Shown: one piece after another, positions 31,075 to 40,489 of the stretch
Layout of the letters: each line of letters starts with the position of its first letter
Position numbering within the stretch: the first letter of the stretch is position 1
Source of the DNA: Eubacteriales bacterium
Lineage (GTDB): Bacteria > Bacillota > Clostridia > Christensenellales > Aristaeellaceae
Direction: 5' to 3'
Length of the DNA stretch: 45,440 nucleotides
Assembly (NCBI GenBank): GCA_028693055.1
Contig: JAQUWD010000030.1
Coordinates: 1-45,440, forward strand
Translations under genes and position numbers: made by a program
The notes under the pieces: model-generated
What the model saw: only the letters and a program-made list of their open reading frames with translations
Told to the model about the DNA's origin: nothing
The model's database searches: none

Positions 31075-31451
31075 GGCTCGCCTTTCAGTCCGTTTTCGAT
31101 CGCCTTGAGGACGGTATCCCGGGTGAAGGTGGCTCCCGATATGGCGTCGATCTCCAATGACTGCTTGCTTTGCACCTGCCGGGCGACTGCCTGCGCAACG
31201 CCCAGATAAGACGCCTTATGCTCCAACACCTTCACGTCTTGGAGGGCATGATCCTTCACGTTGATATCGACAACGGCAAAAAGGATTTTGTTTTGGCAAA
31301 TCCCAATATAATGCCCGTCCTGTGCTGTGGTTAAGTCGATGGAGCCGATGCTCAGCGGCACAGGCCGAATGATCAGAGCGAGCGTAAAGACTCCTAATCC
31401 AAACGCCAATGCGATTACGGCAATGCGGATGATGACTTTCTTAGCTTTCAT
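31065..31451 (-). CDS. Membrane-anchored FMN-binding domain protein
   Basis: A 128-residue protein: an N-terminal transmembrane segment ('VIIRIAVIALAFGLGVFTL') then an extracellular FMN-binding domain as in RnfG, NqrC and related flavoproteins. The C-terminal 'EIDAISGATFTRDTVLKAI' has the SGAT motif whose Thr can carry covalent FMN through the ApbE flavin transferase. The start at 31451 is chosen because ACGGAG is 8 nt upstream. It is the last gene of a minus-strand series, 13 bp after the secreted protein gene. It may pass electrons in an extracytoplasmic redox system; no partner is seen here. Confidence 0.82.
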   Translation of the reverse strand: MKAKKVIIRIAVIALAFGLGVFTLALIIRPVPLSIGSIDLTTAQDGHYIGICQNKILFAVVDINVKDHALQDVKVLEHKASYLGVAQAVARQVQSKQSLEIDAISGATFTRDTVLKAIENGLKGEPLQ

Positions 31452-31464
31452 ACCCATCACTCCG

Positions 31465-33003
31465 TTACGATTCTTCATCCACGAACAGCAGCAAATCAAA
31501 GCAGGGGTAGCTTTCCGTATCGGCTTCCCCGTCCACGCCGTAGTTGCCTAAGGACATGCCCACGCAGGTGCCGTACATGGTCACTCGCTGTCCGATGCTA
31601 AAGCTTGGCTCCTCCGGGCAAACCACAAGAATAATGCCGCTGTACTGGTCCTTGTTCTTGGTTAAGGCCATTTGGGCAATCCATTCATCCCCGCTGTTGC
31701 TAACGCCGATTAGATAGGCCCTGTATCCCATGATGCGACCTTCGTAGCCTTCCATTTTGTTGATCAACGTTGCATAGGCGGGCTTGATCGCCTCCTGCTG
31801 CAGCTGCTTGAGCGTGTCCGCGTCGCTCCATTGACGAATGACGGTATAGGTAAGGCGGCGGTCAGCCAGTCCCTTTTGAGAAAAAACGATGCCGATTTCG
31901 TAGGCGCCCTCTTCGTTTAAATTAAAATCAATCTTGAACTTGCCTGCGGCAGTTACGTGCTTCTGCTCCACCGCCTCGCTGTTGAGGAACACCTGTATGG
32001 AAGCGCCGGGCTCCGATGTGCCTGTAATGCTAAGCTCCGACCCGGTAACCACCTCCGGCACCTGACTGGTGACGTTCACCGTTAAAAGCGTGCGCTGATA
32101 GGTTACGGGATAGGCTAGCTCAATGACCTCCTCGCCCTGATGCTCTCCCGTTACCGTAATCAGAAATACGCCCTCCTTGGGCAGCGTGATGGGCATTTCG
32201 AACTTGCCCGATTTGTCCGTAGTGGTTTCCAGTACAATAGGGTCGGGGCTGCTTAGCCCCATGATCACAGCCGTCAGCTTCACGCCAACGGCGGCGGTTC
32301 CCTTCAGCTTAAAGCTGGGATCGTTGGTTTCCGTTGGAGGCGTTTCGGTAATGTCAATTTGGGCGCTGGCTGCCGGCGGCATGGGCTGGATTTGAATAAA
32401 CTGAAAGGAATTCATCAAATTGTTCAGCGCCACCGTGTCCTTGTTGGTGACGGAACGACCATAAACCTGTAAATCCAGCGATATTTCATATCCGTTACGA
32501 ATGGTGCGGCGCATCAGTCCGCGATAAAGCGTCTCGCCCATATCCCGCCGGTTGTATTTCAGCACCAGAAAACGGCCGTTATCGGTATTTTTCCAATCCG
32601 CCGCCGAAAAATCATATCCTGCGATTTCGTTGCGGGGATAATGTACCAGCCGGTAGCTGCGACGCACGGCTGTGCTTTGCTCGTTTACGTCAAAAATCAG
32701 CTGGCTCTGCTCGCTTTGGACGGCTGTCAGCTCAAAGCACATATCCCCTTCTTCGTTCCAACATTGTAAAAGCACGCCGCGCTTTTCAAAATCGGCGGTG
32801 ACCGCTTCCACTGTTTTTTCTCGCGCCGTAAGCCATGTTTCAAACACGGAAAGGTGATCCGGCCGAAGCACAACGGGAAAACTCTCTCCCACATCAATAC
32901 TGGCATAAATGCTGTCCAGCACATAGACGTCGGCACAGGCAACACCGCAAATCAACGTAAAAAGAAGCACCGTTAGCAGCAGGGGTATCAACTTGCGCAA
33001 CAA
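31465..33003 (-). CDS. Secreted protein with Ig-like domains, function unknown
   Basis: About 512 residues if translation starts at TTG 33003 (AAAGGA 7 nt upstream, right before 'LRKLIPLLLTVLLFTLI'); a longer frame begins at 33033. A signal peptide ends near 'ACADVYVLD'. Residues about 60-190 form a mixed domain ('GYDFSAADWKNTDNGRFLVL', 'DTVALNNLMNSFQFI') resembling DcrB/PsbP-like secreted domains. Two beta-sandwich (Ig/Big-like) domains follow ('GKFEMPITLPKEGVFLITVT', 'SITGTSEPGASIQVFLN'). The C-terminal about 110 residues have an OB-like pattern ('GYEGRIMGYRAYLIGV' to 'GQRVTMYGTCVG'). It has its own promoter (33048-33077). I do not recognise a known protein. Confidence 0.7.
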   Translation of the reverse strand: MLRKLIPLLLTVLLFTLICGVACADVYVLDSIYASIDVGESFPVVLRPDHLSVFETWLTAREKTVEAVTADFEKRGVLLQCWNEEGDMCFELTAVQSEQSQLIFDVNEQSTAVRRSYRLVHYPRNEIAGYDFSAADWKNTDNGRFLVLKYNRRDMGETLYRGLMRRTIRNGYEISLDLQVYGRSVTNKDTVALNNLMNSFQFIQIQPMPPAASAQIDITETPPTETNDPSFKLKGTAAVGVKLTAVIMGLSSPDPIVLETTTDKSGKFEMPITLPKEGVFLITVTGEHQGEEVIELAYPVTYQRTLLTVNVTSQVPEVVTGSELSITGTSEPGASIQVFLNSEAVEQKHVTAAGKFKIDFNLNEEGAYEIGIVFSQKGLADRRLTYTVIRQWSDADTLKQLQQEAIKPAYATLINKMEGYEGRIMGYRAYLIGVSNSGDEWIAQMALTKNKDQYSGIILVVCPEEPSFSIGQRVTMYGTCVGMSLGNYGVDGEADTESYPCFDLLLFVDEES

Positions 33004-33047
33004 AGCCACATCCTTTCCCTTCCTTATCCGCATCCGTCGTACGGGTT

Positions 33048-33077
33048 ATTGTAGCACATTGTTACATCCATTATCAA
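33048..33077 (-). promoter_or_regulatory. Promoter of the secreted Ig-like protein gene
   Basis: On the minus strand TTGATA (33072-33077), an 18-bp spacer and TACAAT (33048-33053) lie about 45 bp before the preferred TTG start at 33003. Confidence 0.6.
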
Positions 33078-33114
33078 GGTAATATCCGTAACACTCGGCT
33101 TTATGGAGCTGGAA

Positions 33115-34533
33115 TCACACCAAAAACCGTACCAAGGAAACAAAGGGCGAAAGCAAATAAATCCCCAGTGATTTCCATAGGCTGCCGGCTTGAGGCTCCA
33201 CCGGCGCAGGATTTACCGGCTCGCTGCCTCCTGACGGCAGGGATTCATCGAAGCGCTGGCTCATATACGCCGCCAGCAGATCGTTAAGGGCCGGGCTGTA
33301 GATAGCCATCATGGTTTCCGTATCAATGTAGGCGCTGCGAATGTCGAAGTTAAAGGAACCGATGACGGATAAATCATGATCGATCGCGATGGTTTTTGTA
33401 TGCATGGAGCTGTCGCCGTGAAACTCGTAAAGGGGAAACAGCAGCCTTTGCGTCATGCCGCGATGAATCACGTCGTCCGCCGAGGCGATGATATTGTTGC
33501 CAGTGGTGTGGGCGTTGAGCAAAAGGCGGGTATCCGCAGGGGTGGATAGCGCGGCTAAGTCCTCGCGCATTACACTGTTCATCACCAGATAGGGCGTTAG
33601 CACCCATAAGCGCTCCTTTGCGCCGCCCATCAAAGAACAGAGCTGCTTCCATAGCAGGGGCTCCTTCGCTCCCGCCGTTACCGGGTTGACCAAAAACAAG
33701 GTTTTTTCCACGGGGATCAGGCTATCCGGCGCTAGAACGGTTAAATCATAGACCTCGGCAAGCTCGCCCATGCGCTGCGCCAGCGCCTCCGTCTCCTCCG
33801 CTACCGCTTGCTTTTTAGCTTCGGGTATGATTGCGAACTGGGCGGCGCACTGCGGCCAAAGCCTGTCGTAGTACTCTGTAACCTGACGCACCGCGTCATA
33901 GGAGTCGGGAACGGCCTTCCACAAAAGCACGTCCAGATCATAGTTATAATGAGGATCGCCGGACGAGGTTAAAAACTCATCGGAAACGTTGCGCCCGCCC
34001 ATCACTAGCCACTGACCGTCAATGATGAAGTATTTTTCATGAAACCGGGCGTTTAATCCTTCGGGCTTAAGCAGATTGACCGGGTTGTAAAACCGAAGCT
34101 CCACGTTGGGATGAGCGCCCAGCGCATAAGCCAGCGGACTGTTTTTCAGATTGACCGCTCCAATCAGCCCGTCGATTAAGATTCTCACCTTCACGCCCCG
34201 GTCAGCCGCATCTAGCAGCGCGGCGCTGATGGCGCGCCCACTTTCATCGTCGGCATAGATATAGCTGGCGACGCAGATTTCACTTTGGGCGTTTGCCACA
34301 AGCCGGAGACGGGTTTCCATGGCTTCCTCGCCCGTTTCCAGCAAAGTGGCTCGGTTCACATAGCTCTCCGAGCTGACTGCGTCCGTCCAATGCTCCGGCA
34401 GCTCCGCTTGGGTAGGCACCAGCATATAGGGCAGCAGCGCCGCAAGCGCGTAGGCCAGCGCCAAAAGAAGGACGCCTCTGCGTATCCAGCGGCCTACGGA
34501 AGGCTTTTTGGGTTTCCGGTTTTTAACCACCAT
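33115..34533 (-). CDS. Phospholipase D-like (cardiolipin synthase-like) protein
   Basis: A 472-residue protein with one N-terminal membrane helix ('GVLLLALAYALAALLPYMLV', about 20-39) and two PLD catalytic motifs. The first is 'HEKYFIIDGQWLVMGGRN' (H-x-K-x4-D, about residue 165) and the second 'HTKTIAIDHDLSVIGSFN' (about 385). Such proteins hydrolyse or transfer phosphodiester groups of phospholipids; the two-motif arrangement with an N-terminal anchor resembles ClsC/YmdC cardiolipin synthases. AAGGAG precedes the ATG. The gene lies 38 bp downstream of glgB. Confidence 0.87.
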   Translation of the reverse strand: MVVKNRKPKKPSVGRWIRRGVLLLALAYALAALLPYMLVPTQAELPEHWTDAVSSESYVNRATLLETGEEAMETRLRLVANAQSEICVASYIYADDESGRAISAALLDAADRGVKVRILIDGLIGAVNLKNSPLAYALGAHPNVELRFYNPVNLLKPEGLNARFHEKYFIIDGQWLVMGGRNVSDEFLTSSGDPHYNYDLDVLLWKAVPDSYDAVRQVTEYYDRLWPQCAAQFAIIPEAKKQAVAEETEALAQRMGELAEVYDLTVLAPDSLIPVEKTLFLVNPVTAGAKEPLLWKQLCSLMGGAKERLWVLTPYLVMNSVMREDLAALSTPADTRLLLNAHTTGNNIIASADDVIHRGMTQRLLFPLYEFHGDSSMHTKTIAIDHDLSVIGSFNFDIRSAYIDTETMMAIYSPALNDLLAAYMSQRFDESLPSGGSEPVNPAPVEPQAGSLWKSLGIYLLSPFVSLVRFLV

Positions 34534-34571
34534 ATCCTAGATGCTCCTTGTTAACGGATTCGCGCGACCGC

Positions 34572-36593
34572 TCAGCGGAGGCGCGCCAGCACTAACGCCG
34601 CGCGGGCGGGAATATAAATTTGGAATCCCGTTCCCTGAGCTTCGTGCTCTGTGGATTCATATAACACATCGTGAGCGATACGGCCCGCGCCGCCAAAGCG
34701 AGGCTCGTCCGTGTCCAAAATCACTTGATATCGTCCCTTCTCGCCAATGGGCAGGAAGAATCCGTCATAGGAATGGTTGGGATGCCAATTGAACAGGAAA
34801 ATCACGCCGTTCTTCTCGTAGCTCAATAGCTGCGCGCCCTGCTGCTCCCATAGGTTGCGCAGATAGGGGCTGCCCAGTATTCTTTGCTGTGCGAGCAATT
34901 CCAGCATAGCCCGGTCAAATGCCCCCAAATCGGAGTAGCGCAGATAATCGGCGTCGCCAACGCTCCACAGCCGCCGGGCGTGAGCGAAGCTCCAGCCGTT
35001 TCCCTCCCTAGGGAAATCAATCCATTCGGGATGGCCGAACTCGTTGCCCATAAAGTTCAGGTATCCCTCCCCCGCCAGGGTGGCGGTTACCAGCCGGATC
35101 ATTTTATGCAGTGCGATGGCGCGGTCAATGATTACGCTTTGGGAGCCGCGATCCATGTGGAAGTACATTTCCTTGTCCGCCAGCCAGAACATGATGGTCT
35201 TGTCGCCCACCAGCGCCTGATCATGGCTTTCCGCATAGCCGATATTCTTTTCCAGCGGGCGGCGGGTGGTCAGCTCATGCCACATTTTCTGGATATCCCA
35301 TTGCTCGTCCTTTTGCAGCTTGATGGTTTTGATCCAAAAATCCGGCACACCCATGGAAAGGCGGTAATCAAAGCCAACGCCGCCATCCTCGATGGGCAGG
35401 CACATACCGGGCATAGCGCTCATATCCTCGGCGATCAGCACCGCTCCGGGCCGTACTTGGTGAGCTAGCTCGCTGGCTAATTGAAGATAAGCCACCGCAT
35501 CCACGTCGGTATTCATGCTGAAATATTTTTGATAATTGTCAAAGGCTGTACCCAGACCGTGATCCAGATAGAGCATGCTGGTTACGCCGTCGAAGCGGAA
35601 GCCATCGAAATGATACTCGTCCAGCCAGAACTTGACGTTGCTCAACAGAAAATGGAGTACCTCGTGCTTGCCATAGTTGAAGATCTTGGTGCCCCAATCC
35701 TTATGCCAGCCTCTGGGGCCGTCGTGAAAGAACTGGTATTCCGTGCCGTCAAAGCCGTTGATGCCCTCTGCCATATTAGGGGCGGCATGGCTGTGGACGA
35801 TATCCAGCAGCACAGAAATCCCCAAGCCGTGGGCGGTATCGATCAGCCTTTTGAGGTCGTCCGGCGTACCGTACCATGAGGAAGCTGCAAAGAAATTGCT
35901 GACCTGATAGCCAAAGGAAGCATAATATGGATGCTCCATCACCGCCATAAGCTGCACGGTATTGTATCCGTCCCGTTTGATGCGGGGCAGCATTTCTTCG
36001 GCAAATTCCAGATAAGTGCCGATGCGCTGCTCCTCCGTGGCCATTCCCACATGAGCCTCATAGATTAAGGGCGGCACGTTTTGCGCGGGGGTAAAGGCTT
36101 CGTCCTGCCACTGGTAGGGCTTGTCCGGAGCCCAGATCACCCCGGTAAAGGTATTGTTGCTCTTATCCTGCTCCACCTTGCGAATATACAGGGGGATATG
36201 CTCGGTGGTTACGCCATGGTTGACCACCACTGTTTTGACATGGCTGCCATGGACAAGGGCGCGCTCGCCCTCCAATTGTATTTCCCAATTGCCGTTGCCG
36301 ATGGAATGCAGCGGGTGGGAACGTTGGTTCCAGCCGTTAAAGTCTCCCTCCAGATACAATTGCTCGGCGGCGGGGGCCCATTCGCGGTACACCCAACCAT
36401 TTTGGGTGCGGTGAAAGCCATAATAGAGATAGCCTGTGGCAAAGGAGGAAAGATCGCCGTTTTCCGTTCCCAGCAGCGCCTTTTTCAGTTCTTGGTAGCG
36501 CCGCATTCTCATGTTCAGATCGCCTTCGAAGGGTTTGAGCCAAGGATCCGCATCCAGAATTGCCAAGCTCTTTTTTTCCTTTGCATCAGACAT
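34572..36593 (-). CDS. glgB: Glycogen branching enzyme, eukaryotic-like GH13_8
   Basis: Forms alpha-1,6 branches in glycogen by transferring cut alpha-1,4 chains. From the ATG at 36593 (AAAGGAGG upstream) it has 673 residues. An N-terminal helical part and CBM48 ('FHRTQNGWVYREWAPAAEQL', about 50-150) precede the GH13 barrel. Catalytic motifs are 'FDGFRFDGVTSMLY' (nucleophile Asp), 'VLIAEDMSAMPGM' (acid Glu) and 'IGYAESHDQALVGDK' (Asp). The 'DGVTSMLYLDHG' and 'GNEFGHPEWIDFPREGNGWS' patterns match the GH13_8 group that includes animal, yeast and plant enzymes, not the classical bacterial GH13_9 GlgB. No other glycogen gene is in the window. Confidence 0.9.
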   Translation of the reverse strand: MSDAKEKKSLAILDADPWLKPFEGDLNMRMRRYQELKKALLGTENGDLSSFATGYLYYGFHRTQNGWVYREWAPAAEQLYLEGDFNGWNQRSHPLHSIGNGNWEIQLEGERALVHGSHVKTVVVNHGVTTEHIPLYIRKVEQDKSNNTFTGVIWAPDKPYQWQDEAFTPAQNVPPLIYEAHVGMATEEQRIGTYLEFAEEMLPRIKRDGYNTVQLMAVMEHPYYASFGYQVSNFFAASSWYGTPDDLKRLIDTAHGLGISVLLDIVHSHAAPNMAEGINGFDGTEYQFFHDGPRGWHKDWGTKIFNYGKHEVLHFLLSNVKFWLDEYHFDGFRFDGVTSMLYLDHGLGTAFDNYQKYFSMNTDVDAVAYLQLASELAHQVRPGAVLIAEDMSAMPGMCLPIEDGGVGFDYRLSMGVPDFWIKTIKLQKDEQWDIQKMWHELTTRRPLEKNIGYAESHDQALVGDKTIMFWLADKEMYFHMDRGSQSVIIDRAIALHKMIRLVTATLAGEGYLNFMGNEFGHPEWIDFPREGNGWSFAHARRLWSVGDADYLRYSDLGAFDRAMLELLAQQRILGSPYLRNLWEQQGAQLLSYEKNGVIFLFNWHPNHSYDGFFLPIGEKGRYQVILDTDEPRFGGAGRIAHDVLYESTEHEAQGTGFQIYIPARAALVLARLR

Positions 36594-36676
36594 GATGATT
36601 CCTCCTTTGTGATTTCCCAATCCGTTTATGGTAAGAGTTCGACAAAAGCCCGTCGTTTCCTTGTTTCGTCGATCGG

Positions 36677-37630
36677 TCAGCTTCGATCCGCGGAAGGGTT
36701 AAGCCCCACCCGGCTTTTAAACAGACGGGTAAAATAGGCGGTGTTGCTGTAGCCCACAGCCTCTCCGACCTCCGCGATCGTTAGCGTTGTGGTATGGAGA
36801 AGCTCTCTGGCTTTTTCCAGCCGCCGCTCCTGCAACAGCGCCGTGGCAGTCTTGCCCGTGGCTTGCCGTACCAAGCGGCTCACATAGGCCAGCGAAACAT
36901 GACGGCGCTTGGCCAAGGCGGAAAAATCAGCCTCTTGGTAATGATCCTGTATTTCGCTGAGAACATTGATCACCAAGGCGTGGGGACGGTTCGGCAAGGA
37001 AGGCTGACGCAGCCTGTCGGGATAGCGGGACAGATGCATGAACAAAAGCCCCATGGCCGTCTGATTGATGCGAGCGGTGGCATAGCGCGGCTCCAGCAGC
37101 GAGACTACCATGCTTTCCAAAATCGACTGAACGGGAGGAACGTTGGACACCTTAAAATGAAGGAAGGATATCTCCTGATCGCTGGAACGGAGCGCCCCAA
37201 TTAAGAATAGACCAATAGCGCTGTCCGAGCCGATCATTTCAATGGCTACCTCAAAAAATGCGGGAGGTACGATGAAATTGACGGCGATATCCTCCGCTTG
37301 CGCCCGTTCGATGGCGTGCATGGCGTGCCGACCAAAAAGCAATAGCTCTCCGGCCCGCAAAACGACCTCCTCGCCGCTGGGCATTCGGTGCACGGTTTGA
37401 CCGGAGAGCATGTACATCATTTCTACATAGTTATGGGTATGCATGGGGAACGCCACAAACCGGGTATGCTTGCGCAGGGTAATGGCGCAGTCCACGGGCA
37501 GCAGCTTTCGGCTGTCCACCTCAAAGGAGGTCGTGGAGGCATAGTCCTCCCTGCGTAGCGCCTCTCCGTCCAGCAAGCGGCGTTCCTCTTGAGTAGGTAC
37601 GCGTAGCCGGGATAAAATGCTTTCCTCCAC
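36677..37630 (-). CDS. AraC-family regulator of the rhamnose operon
   Basis: A 317-residue transcription factor with an N-terminal cupin-like sensing domain (about 40-150, 'FPMHTHNYVEMMYMLSGQTV', 'GELLLFGRHAMHAIE') and a C-terminal double helix-turn-helix (about 215-315: 'HVSLAYVSRLVRQATGKTAT', 'TIAEVGEAVGYSNTAYFTRL'). The GTG at 37630 with AAAGGAGAG upstream is preferred over a longer frame from 37750. It is divergent from rhaB and so probably the RhaS/RhaR-like activator responding to L-rhamnose; the ligand is inferred from context. glgB follows 83 bp downstream. Confidence 0.85.
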   Translation of the reverse strand: MEESILSRLRVPTQEERRLLDGEALRREDYASTTSFEVDSRKLLPVDCAITLRKHTRFVAFPMHTHNYVEMMYMLSGQTVHRMPSGEEVVLRAGELLLFGRHAMHAIERAQAEDIAVNFIVPPAFFEVAIEMIGSDSAIGLFLIGALRSSDQEISFLHFKVSNVPPVQSILESMVVSLLEPRYATARINQTAMGLLFMHLSRYPDRLRQPSLPNRPHALVINVLSEIQDHYQEADFSALAKRRHVSLAYVSRLVRQATGKTATALLQERRLEKARELLHTTTLTIAEVGEAVGYSNTAYFTRLFKSRVGLNPSADRS

Positions 37631-37663
37631 GGCGTTCTCTCCTTTGTCGAGTTCTCTACCCTT

Positions 37664-37693
37664 ACCATAGCACGAAAAAGAGGCGAACGTCAA
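37664..37693 (-). promoter_or_regulatory. Promoter of the AraC-family regulator
   Basis: On the minus strand TTGACG (37688-37693), an 18-bp spacer and TATGGT (37664-37669) lie about 34 bp before the GTG start at 37630. Confidence 0.55.
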
Positions 37694-37701
37694 TGAATAG
37701 A

Positions 37702-37734
37702 CTGTTAAATAGCATGCGGATTTGCTTTTAACAG
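37702..37734. promoter_or_regulatory. Inverted-repeat operator between araC-type gene and rhaB
   Basis: CTGTTAAA (37702-37709) and TTTAACAG (37727-37734) are perfect inverted 8-bp arms separated by 17 bp. CAAT recurs outside both arms. The spacing is like RhaS/RhaR sites, where 17-bp half-sites are about 17 bp apart. It sits between the two divergent promoters, right where an activator would bind. Confidence 0.6.
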
Positions 37735-37795
37735 ATGAATTGTAATGCAAAAGGATAGGTTAAATAAGGATAGATGAAAAGGTCAAGCCAAGCAC

Positions 37796-37824
37796 TTTTC
37801 ATTTTGCTTCGCCCGTCGTATGAT
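37796..37824 (+). promoter_or_regulatory. Promoter of the rhaBADM operon
   Basis: A weak -35 (TTTTCA, 37796-37801), a 17-bp spacer and TATGAT (37819-37824). A weak -35 is expected for an activator-dependent promoter. The start GTG is at 37861. Confidence 0.5.
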
Positions 37825-37860
37825 AAACCCATTAAAACCAAACCTGAAGGAGGCGTGCAT

Positions 37861-39255
37861 GTGAAAAGCTACTTAGCCATCGATATCGGCGCGTCCAGCG
37901 GCAGACATATCCTTGGCTCCATCCACAACGGCAAGCTCCGTCTTGAGGAAATCTACCGTTTTTCCAACGCCGCCAGCCAGAAAAACGGCCATCTGTGCTG
38001 GGATTTAGACAATCTTTGTCAGCAGGTGCTTTCCGGGCTGAAGGCAGCCGCAAGCGCCGCGCCCGTTTCAGTGGGCGTTGATACGTGGGGCGTGGACTAT
38101 GTTCTGCTGGATGAAAACGATCGTTTGCTAGGCGATGCGATCGCCTATCGGGACGAGCGCACCAACGGCATGGAGCAGAAGGTAGATTTGGAAACGCTCT
38201 ACCGCCATACCGGTATTGCCAGCCAGCCCTTTAACACCCTCTACCAGCTGATGGCTGCTTCCAAAGAGCAGCTGCTGCAGGCTAAAACCTTTCTGATGAT
38301 GCCGGACTATCTTCATTACATCCTTTGCGGCGTGAAGGCAAACGAGTATACCAACGCCTCCACCACGGCGCTGCTCAACGGCTGCGCCCGGCAGTGGGAC
38401 TTGGAGGTTCTCAAGGGCGCAGGAATCCCCGATTCTCTTTTTTCGGCTCCCCTGCGCATGCCCGGCACGGTTTTAGGTCCCTTTACCCAAGAGGTGCGGA
38501 ACCTTGTCGGCTTTGACGCAACGGTGGTTCTGCCCGCCACTCACGATACCGGCAGCGCCTATATGGCTGTGCCGGCGCTTGATGATGGTGCGGTCTACCT
38601 GTCCAGCGGCACATGGAGCCTGCTGGGCGTTGAAACCACCGTGCTGCATGCGGACGCCCAAAGCCAAGAGGCAGGCTTTACCAACGAGGGCGGATATGGC
38701 AACACCTACCGCTTTCTTAAAAACATCATGGGTCTATGGATTGTGCAATCTGTGCGCAAGGAGCAGGAAAACCGCCATAGCTTTGCGGAAATGGCAGAGC
38801 TGGCCAAGGAGGAAGCCTCGTTTCCCTCTCGGTTCGATGCAAACGCCCCTCGCTTTCTCGCGCCCGGCAGCATGATTCAAGAAATTCTAATGGCGCTGCG
38901 GGAAACCAATCAGCCCCTGCCTGAGCGCGACGGCCAGCTGTACGCGTGCGTTCTGCATAGCCTAGCGGACTGCTATGCAGCCGCCATCCGGCAACTGAGC
39001 GGGTTGACGGGCAAGCGCTACACGACGCTAAACATTGTGGGCGGCGGCAGCCAAAACGCAGTGCTCAACCAATGGACGGCGGACGCGACGGGGCTGCCTG
39101 TCTATGCCGGACCTACCGAGGGCACGGCGCTGGGCAACCTTATCGCCCAGATGATCGCTTCCGGCGAGCTTTCCGATTTGCCAACCGCGCGCAAGCTCAT
39201 CCGGGACAGCTTTCCGATTCAGCTATACCAACCGATGAAAGGAACGGGTGATTAA
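37861..39255 (+). CDS. rhaB: L-rhamnulokinase
   Basis: Phosphorylates L-rhamnulose to L-rhamnulose-1-phosphate. The 464-residue FGGY-type kinase starts at GTG 37861 (AAGGAGGCG upstream) with '[17 protein letters not shown]', followed by '[16 protein letters not shown]' and '[10 protein letters not shown]', typical of RhaB. '[15 protein letters not shown]' and '[13 protein letters not shown]' form the substrate and ATP-site region, and '[15 protein letters not shown]' the adenosine motif. It is the first gene of the rhamnose operon. A longer upstream reading frame from 37774 lacks a ribosome binding site and would cover the promoter. Confidence 0.93.
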   Translation: MKSYLAIDIGASSGRHILGSIHNGKLRLEEIYRFSNAASQKNGHLCWDLDNLCQQVLSGLKAAASAAPVSVGVDTWGVDYVLLDENDRLLGDAIAYRDERTNGMEQKVDLETLYRHTGIASQPFNTLYQLMAASKEQLLQAKTFLMMPDYLHYILCGVKANEYTNASTTALLNGCARQWDLEVLKGAGIPDSLFSAPLRMPGTVLGPFTQEVRNLVGFDATVVLPATHDTGSAYMAVPALDDGAVYLSSGTWSLLGVETTVLHADAQSQEAGFTNEGGYGNTYRFLKNIMGLWIVQSVRKEQENRHSFAEMAELAKEEASFPSRFDANAPRFLAPGSMIQEILMALRETNQPLPERDGQLYACVLHSLADCYAAAIRQLSGLTGKRYTTLNIVGGGSQNAVLNQWTADATGLPVYAGPTEGTALGNLIAQMIASGELSDLPTARKLIRDSFPIQLYQPMKGTGD

Positions 39256-39256
39256 C

Positions 39257-40489
39257 ATGTGGGAAACGGCTAAAAAACAGTATGCAGACATGGGCGTAGA
39301 CGCGGAAAAGGCGCTGGCGCTGGTGGCGGAGATTCCCGTCAGCATGCACTGCTGGCAGGGGGACGACGTAACTGGTTTTGAGGGTAACGCCTCGCTGGAC
39401 GGCGGCATTCAGGCTACGGGGAACTATCCCGGTAAGGCGCGCACCTTTGACGAGCTAACGGCAGACTTTGACAAGGCCTGCGCTTTGATTCCCGGCAAGA
39501 AGCGCATCAATCTGCACGCCAGCTACGCAGTATTCGAAAACGGCGAGCATCCGGACCGGGATCAGTTGGAGCCCAAGCATTTCAAGGCATGGGTTGAATT
39601 TGCCAAGGCGCGGGGGATTGGCGTGGACTTTAACCCCACCTTCTTCAGCCATCCCAAGGCCAGTGGCTTGACCTTGTCCAACCCGGATGAGAGCATCCGC
39701 AGCTTCTGGATTCGCCATGCCATCGCATGCCGGAGAATCGCCGCCTATTTTGCCAAGGAGCTGCATACGCCCTGCCTGTGCAACGTATGGATTCCTGACG
39801 GCTTAAAGGACGTGCCCGCCGACCGTCTCAGCCCGCGGCTTTTGTTGAAGGACAGCCTAGACCAGATTTTTGCAGAAAAGCTGGACGGCGTGGTGGACTG
39901 CGTAGAAAGCAAGCTTTTCGGTATTGGATTGGAAGCTTATACCGTAGGCAGCAATGAGTTCTATGTGGCCTATGCGGCCTCCCATCCCGGCGTATACACT
40001 CTGCTGGACAGCGGTCACTATCATCCCACCGAGGTCATCAGCGATAAAATTCCCTCTCTGCTGTGTTACTTTGACAAGGTACCGCTCCATGTGAGCCGTC
40101 CCATGCGCTGGGACAGCGACCATGTGGTGCGTTTGGACGACGAGCTTAAGGAAATCGCCTCCGAAATCGTGCGTAACGACGCGATAGACAAGGTGATGAT
40201 CGGCTTGGATTTCTTCGACGCTTCCATCAATCGCGTCGCGGCATGGGTTCTGGGAACTCGCAGCATGGAAAAGGCGCTGCTCTACGCGCTGCTTTTGCCC
40301 CACGACCGCTTGAAGGAGCTGCAAAAGAATCGCCAATATACCGAGCTGTTCGCCGTACAGGAGGAGCTAAAAACCATGCCCTTCGGCGCGGTGTGGGACG
40401 AGTATTGCACCCGTCAGGGCATGCCCAAGAACTGGCTTGCTGAGGTGCAAGCCTATGAAAATACCGTTTTGAAAGCGAGGAACAACTGA
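39257..40489 (+). CDS. rhaA: L-rhamnose isomerase
   Basis: Interconverts L-rhamnose and L-rhamnulose with a divalent metal (Mn). The 410-residue protein shows the diagnostic '[15 protein letters not shown]' near residue 30-45, '[13 protein letters not shown]', '[14 protein letters not shown]' and the metal-ligand region '[11 protein letters not shown]', ending with '[12 protein letters not shown]'-like residues ('[14 protein letters not shown]'). The ATG at 39257 is two bases after the rhaB stop; a GTG at 39248 in the same frame, overlapping rhaB, is a possible alternative start. Confidence 0.94.
   Translation: MWETAKKQYADMGVDAEKALALVAEIPVSMHCWQGDDVTGFEGNASLDGGIQATGNYPGKARTFDELTADFDKACALIPGKKRINLHASYAVFENGEHPDRDQLEPKHFKAWVEFAKARGIGVDFNPTFFSHPKASGLTLSNPDESIRSFWIRHAIACRRIAAYFAKELHTPCLCNVWIPDGLKDVPADRLSPRLLLKDSLDQIFAEKLDGVVDCVESKLFGIGLEAYTVGSNEFYVAYAASHPGVYTLLDSGHYHPTEVISDKIPSLLCYFDKVPLHVSRPMRWDSDHVVRLDDELKEIASEIVRNDAIDKVMIGLDFFDASINRVAAWVLGTRSMEKALLYALLLPHDRLKELQKNRQYTELFAVQEELKTMPFGAVWDEYCTRQGMPKNWLAEVQAYENTVLKARNN

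Noticed and set aside
34884-36737. Long plus-strand frames opposite glgB (up to 218 codons)
   Set aside because: Antisense shadows of a strongly conserved enzyme gene.
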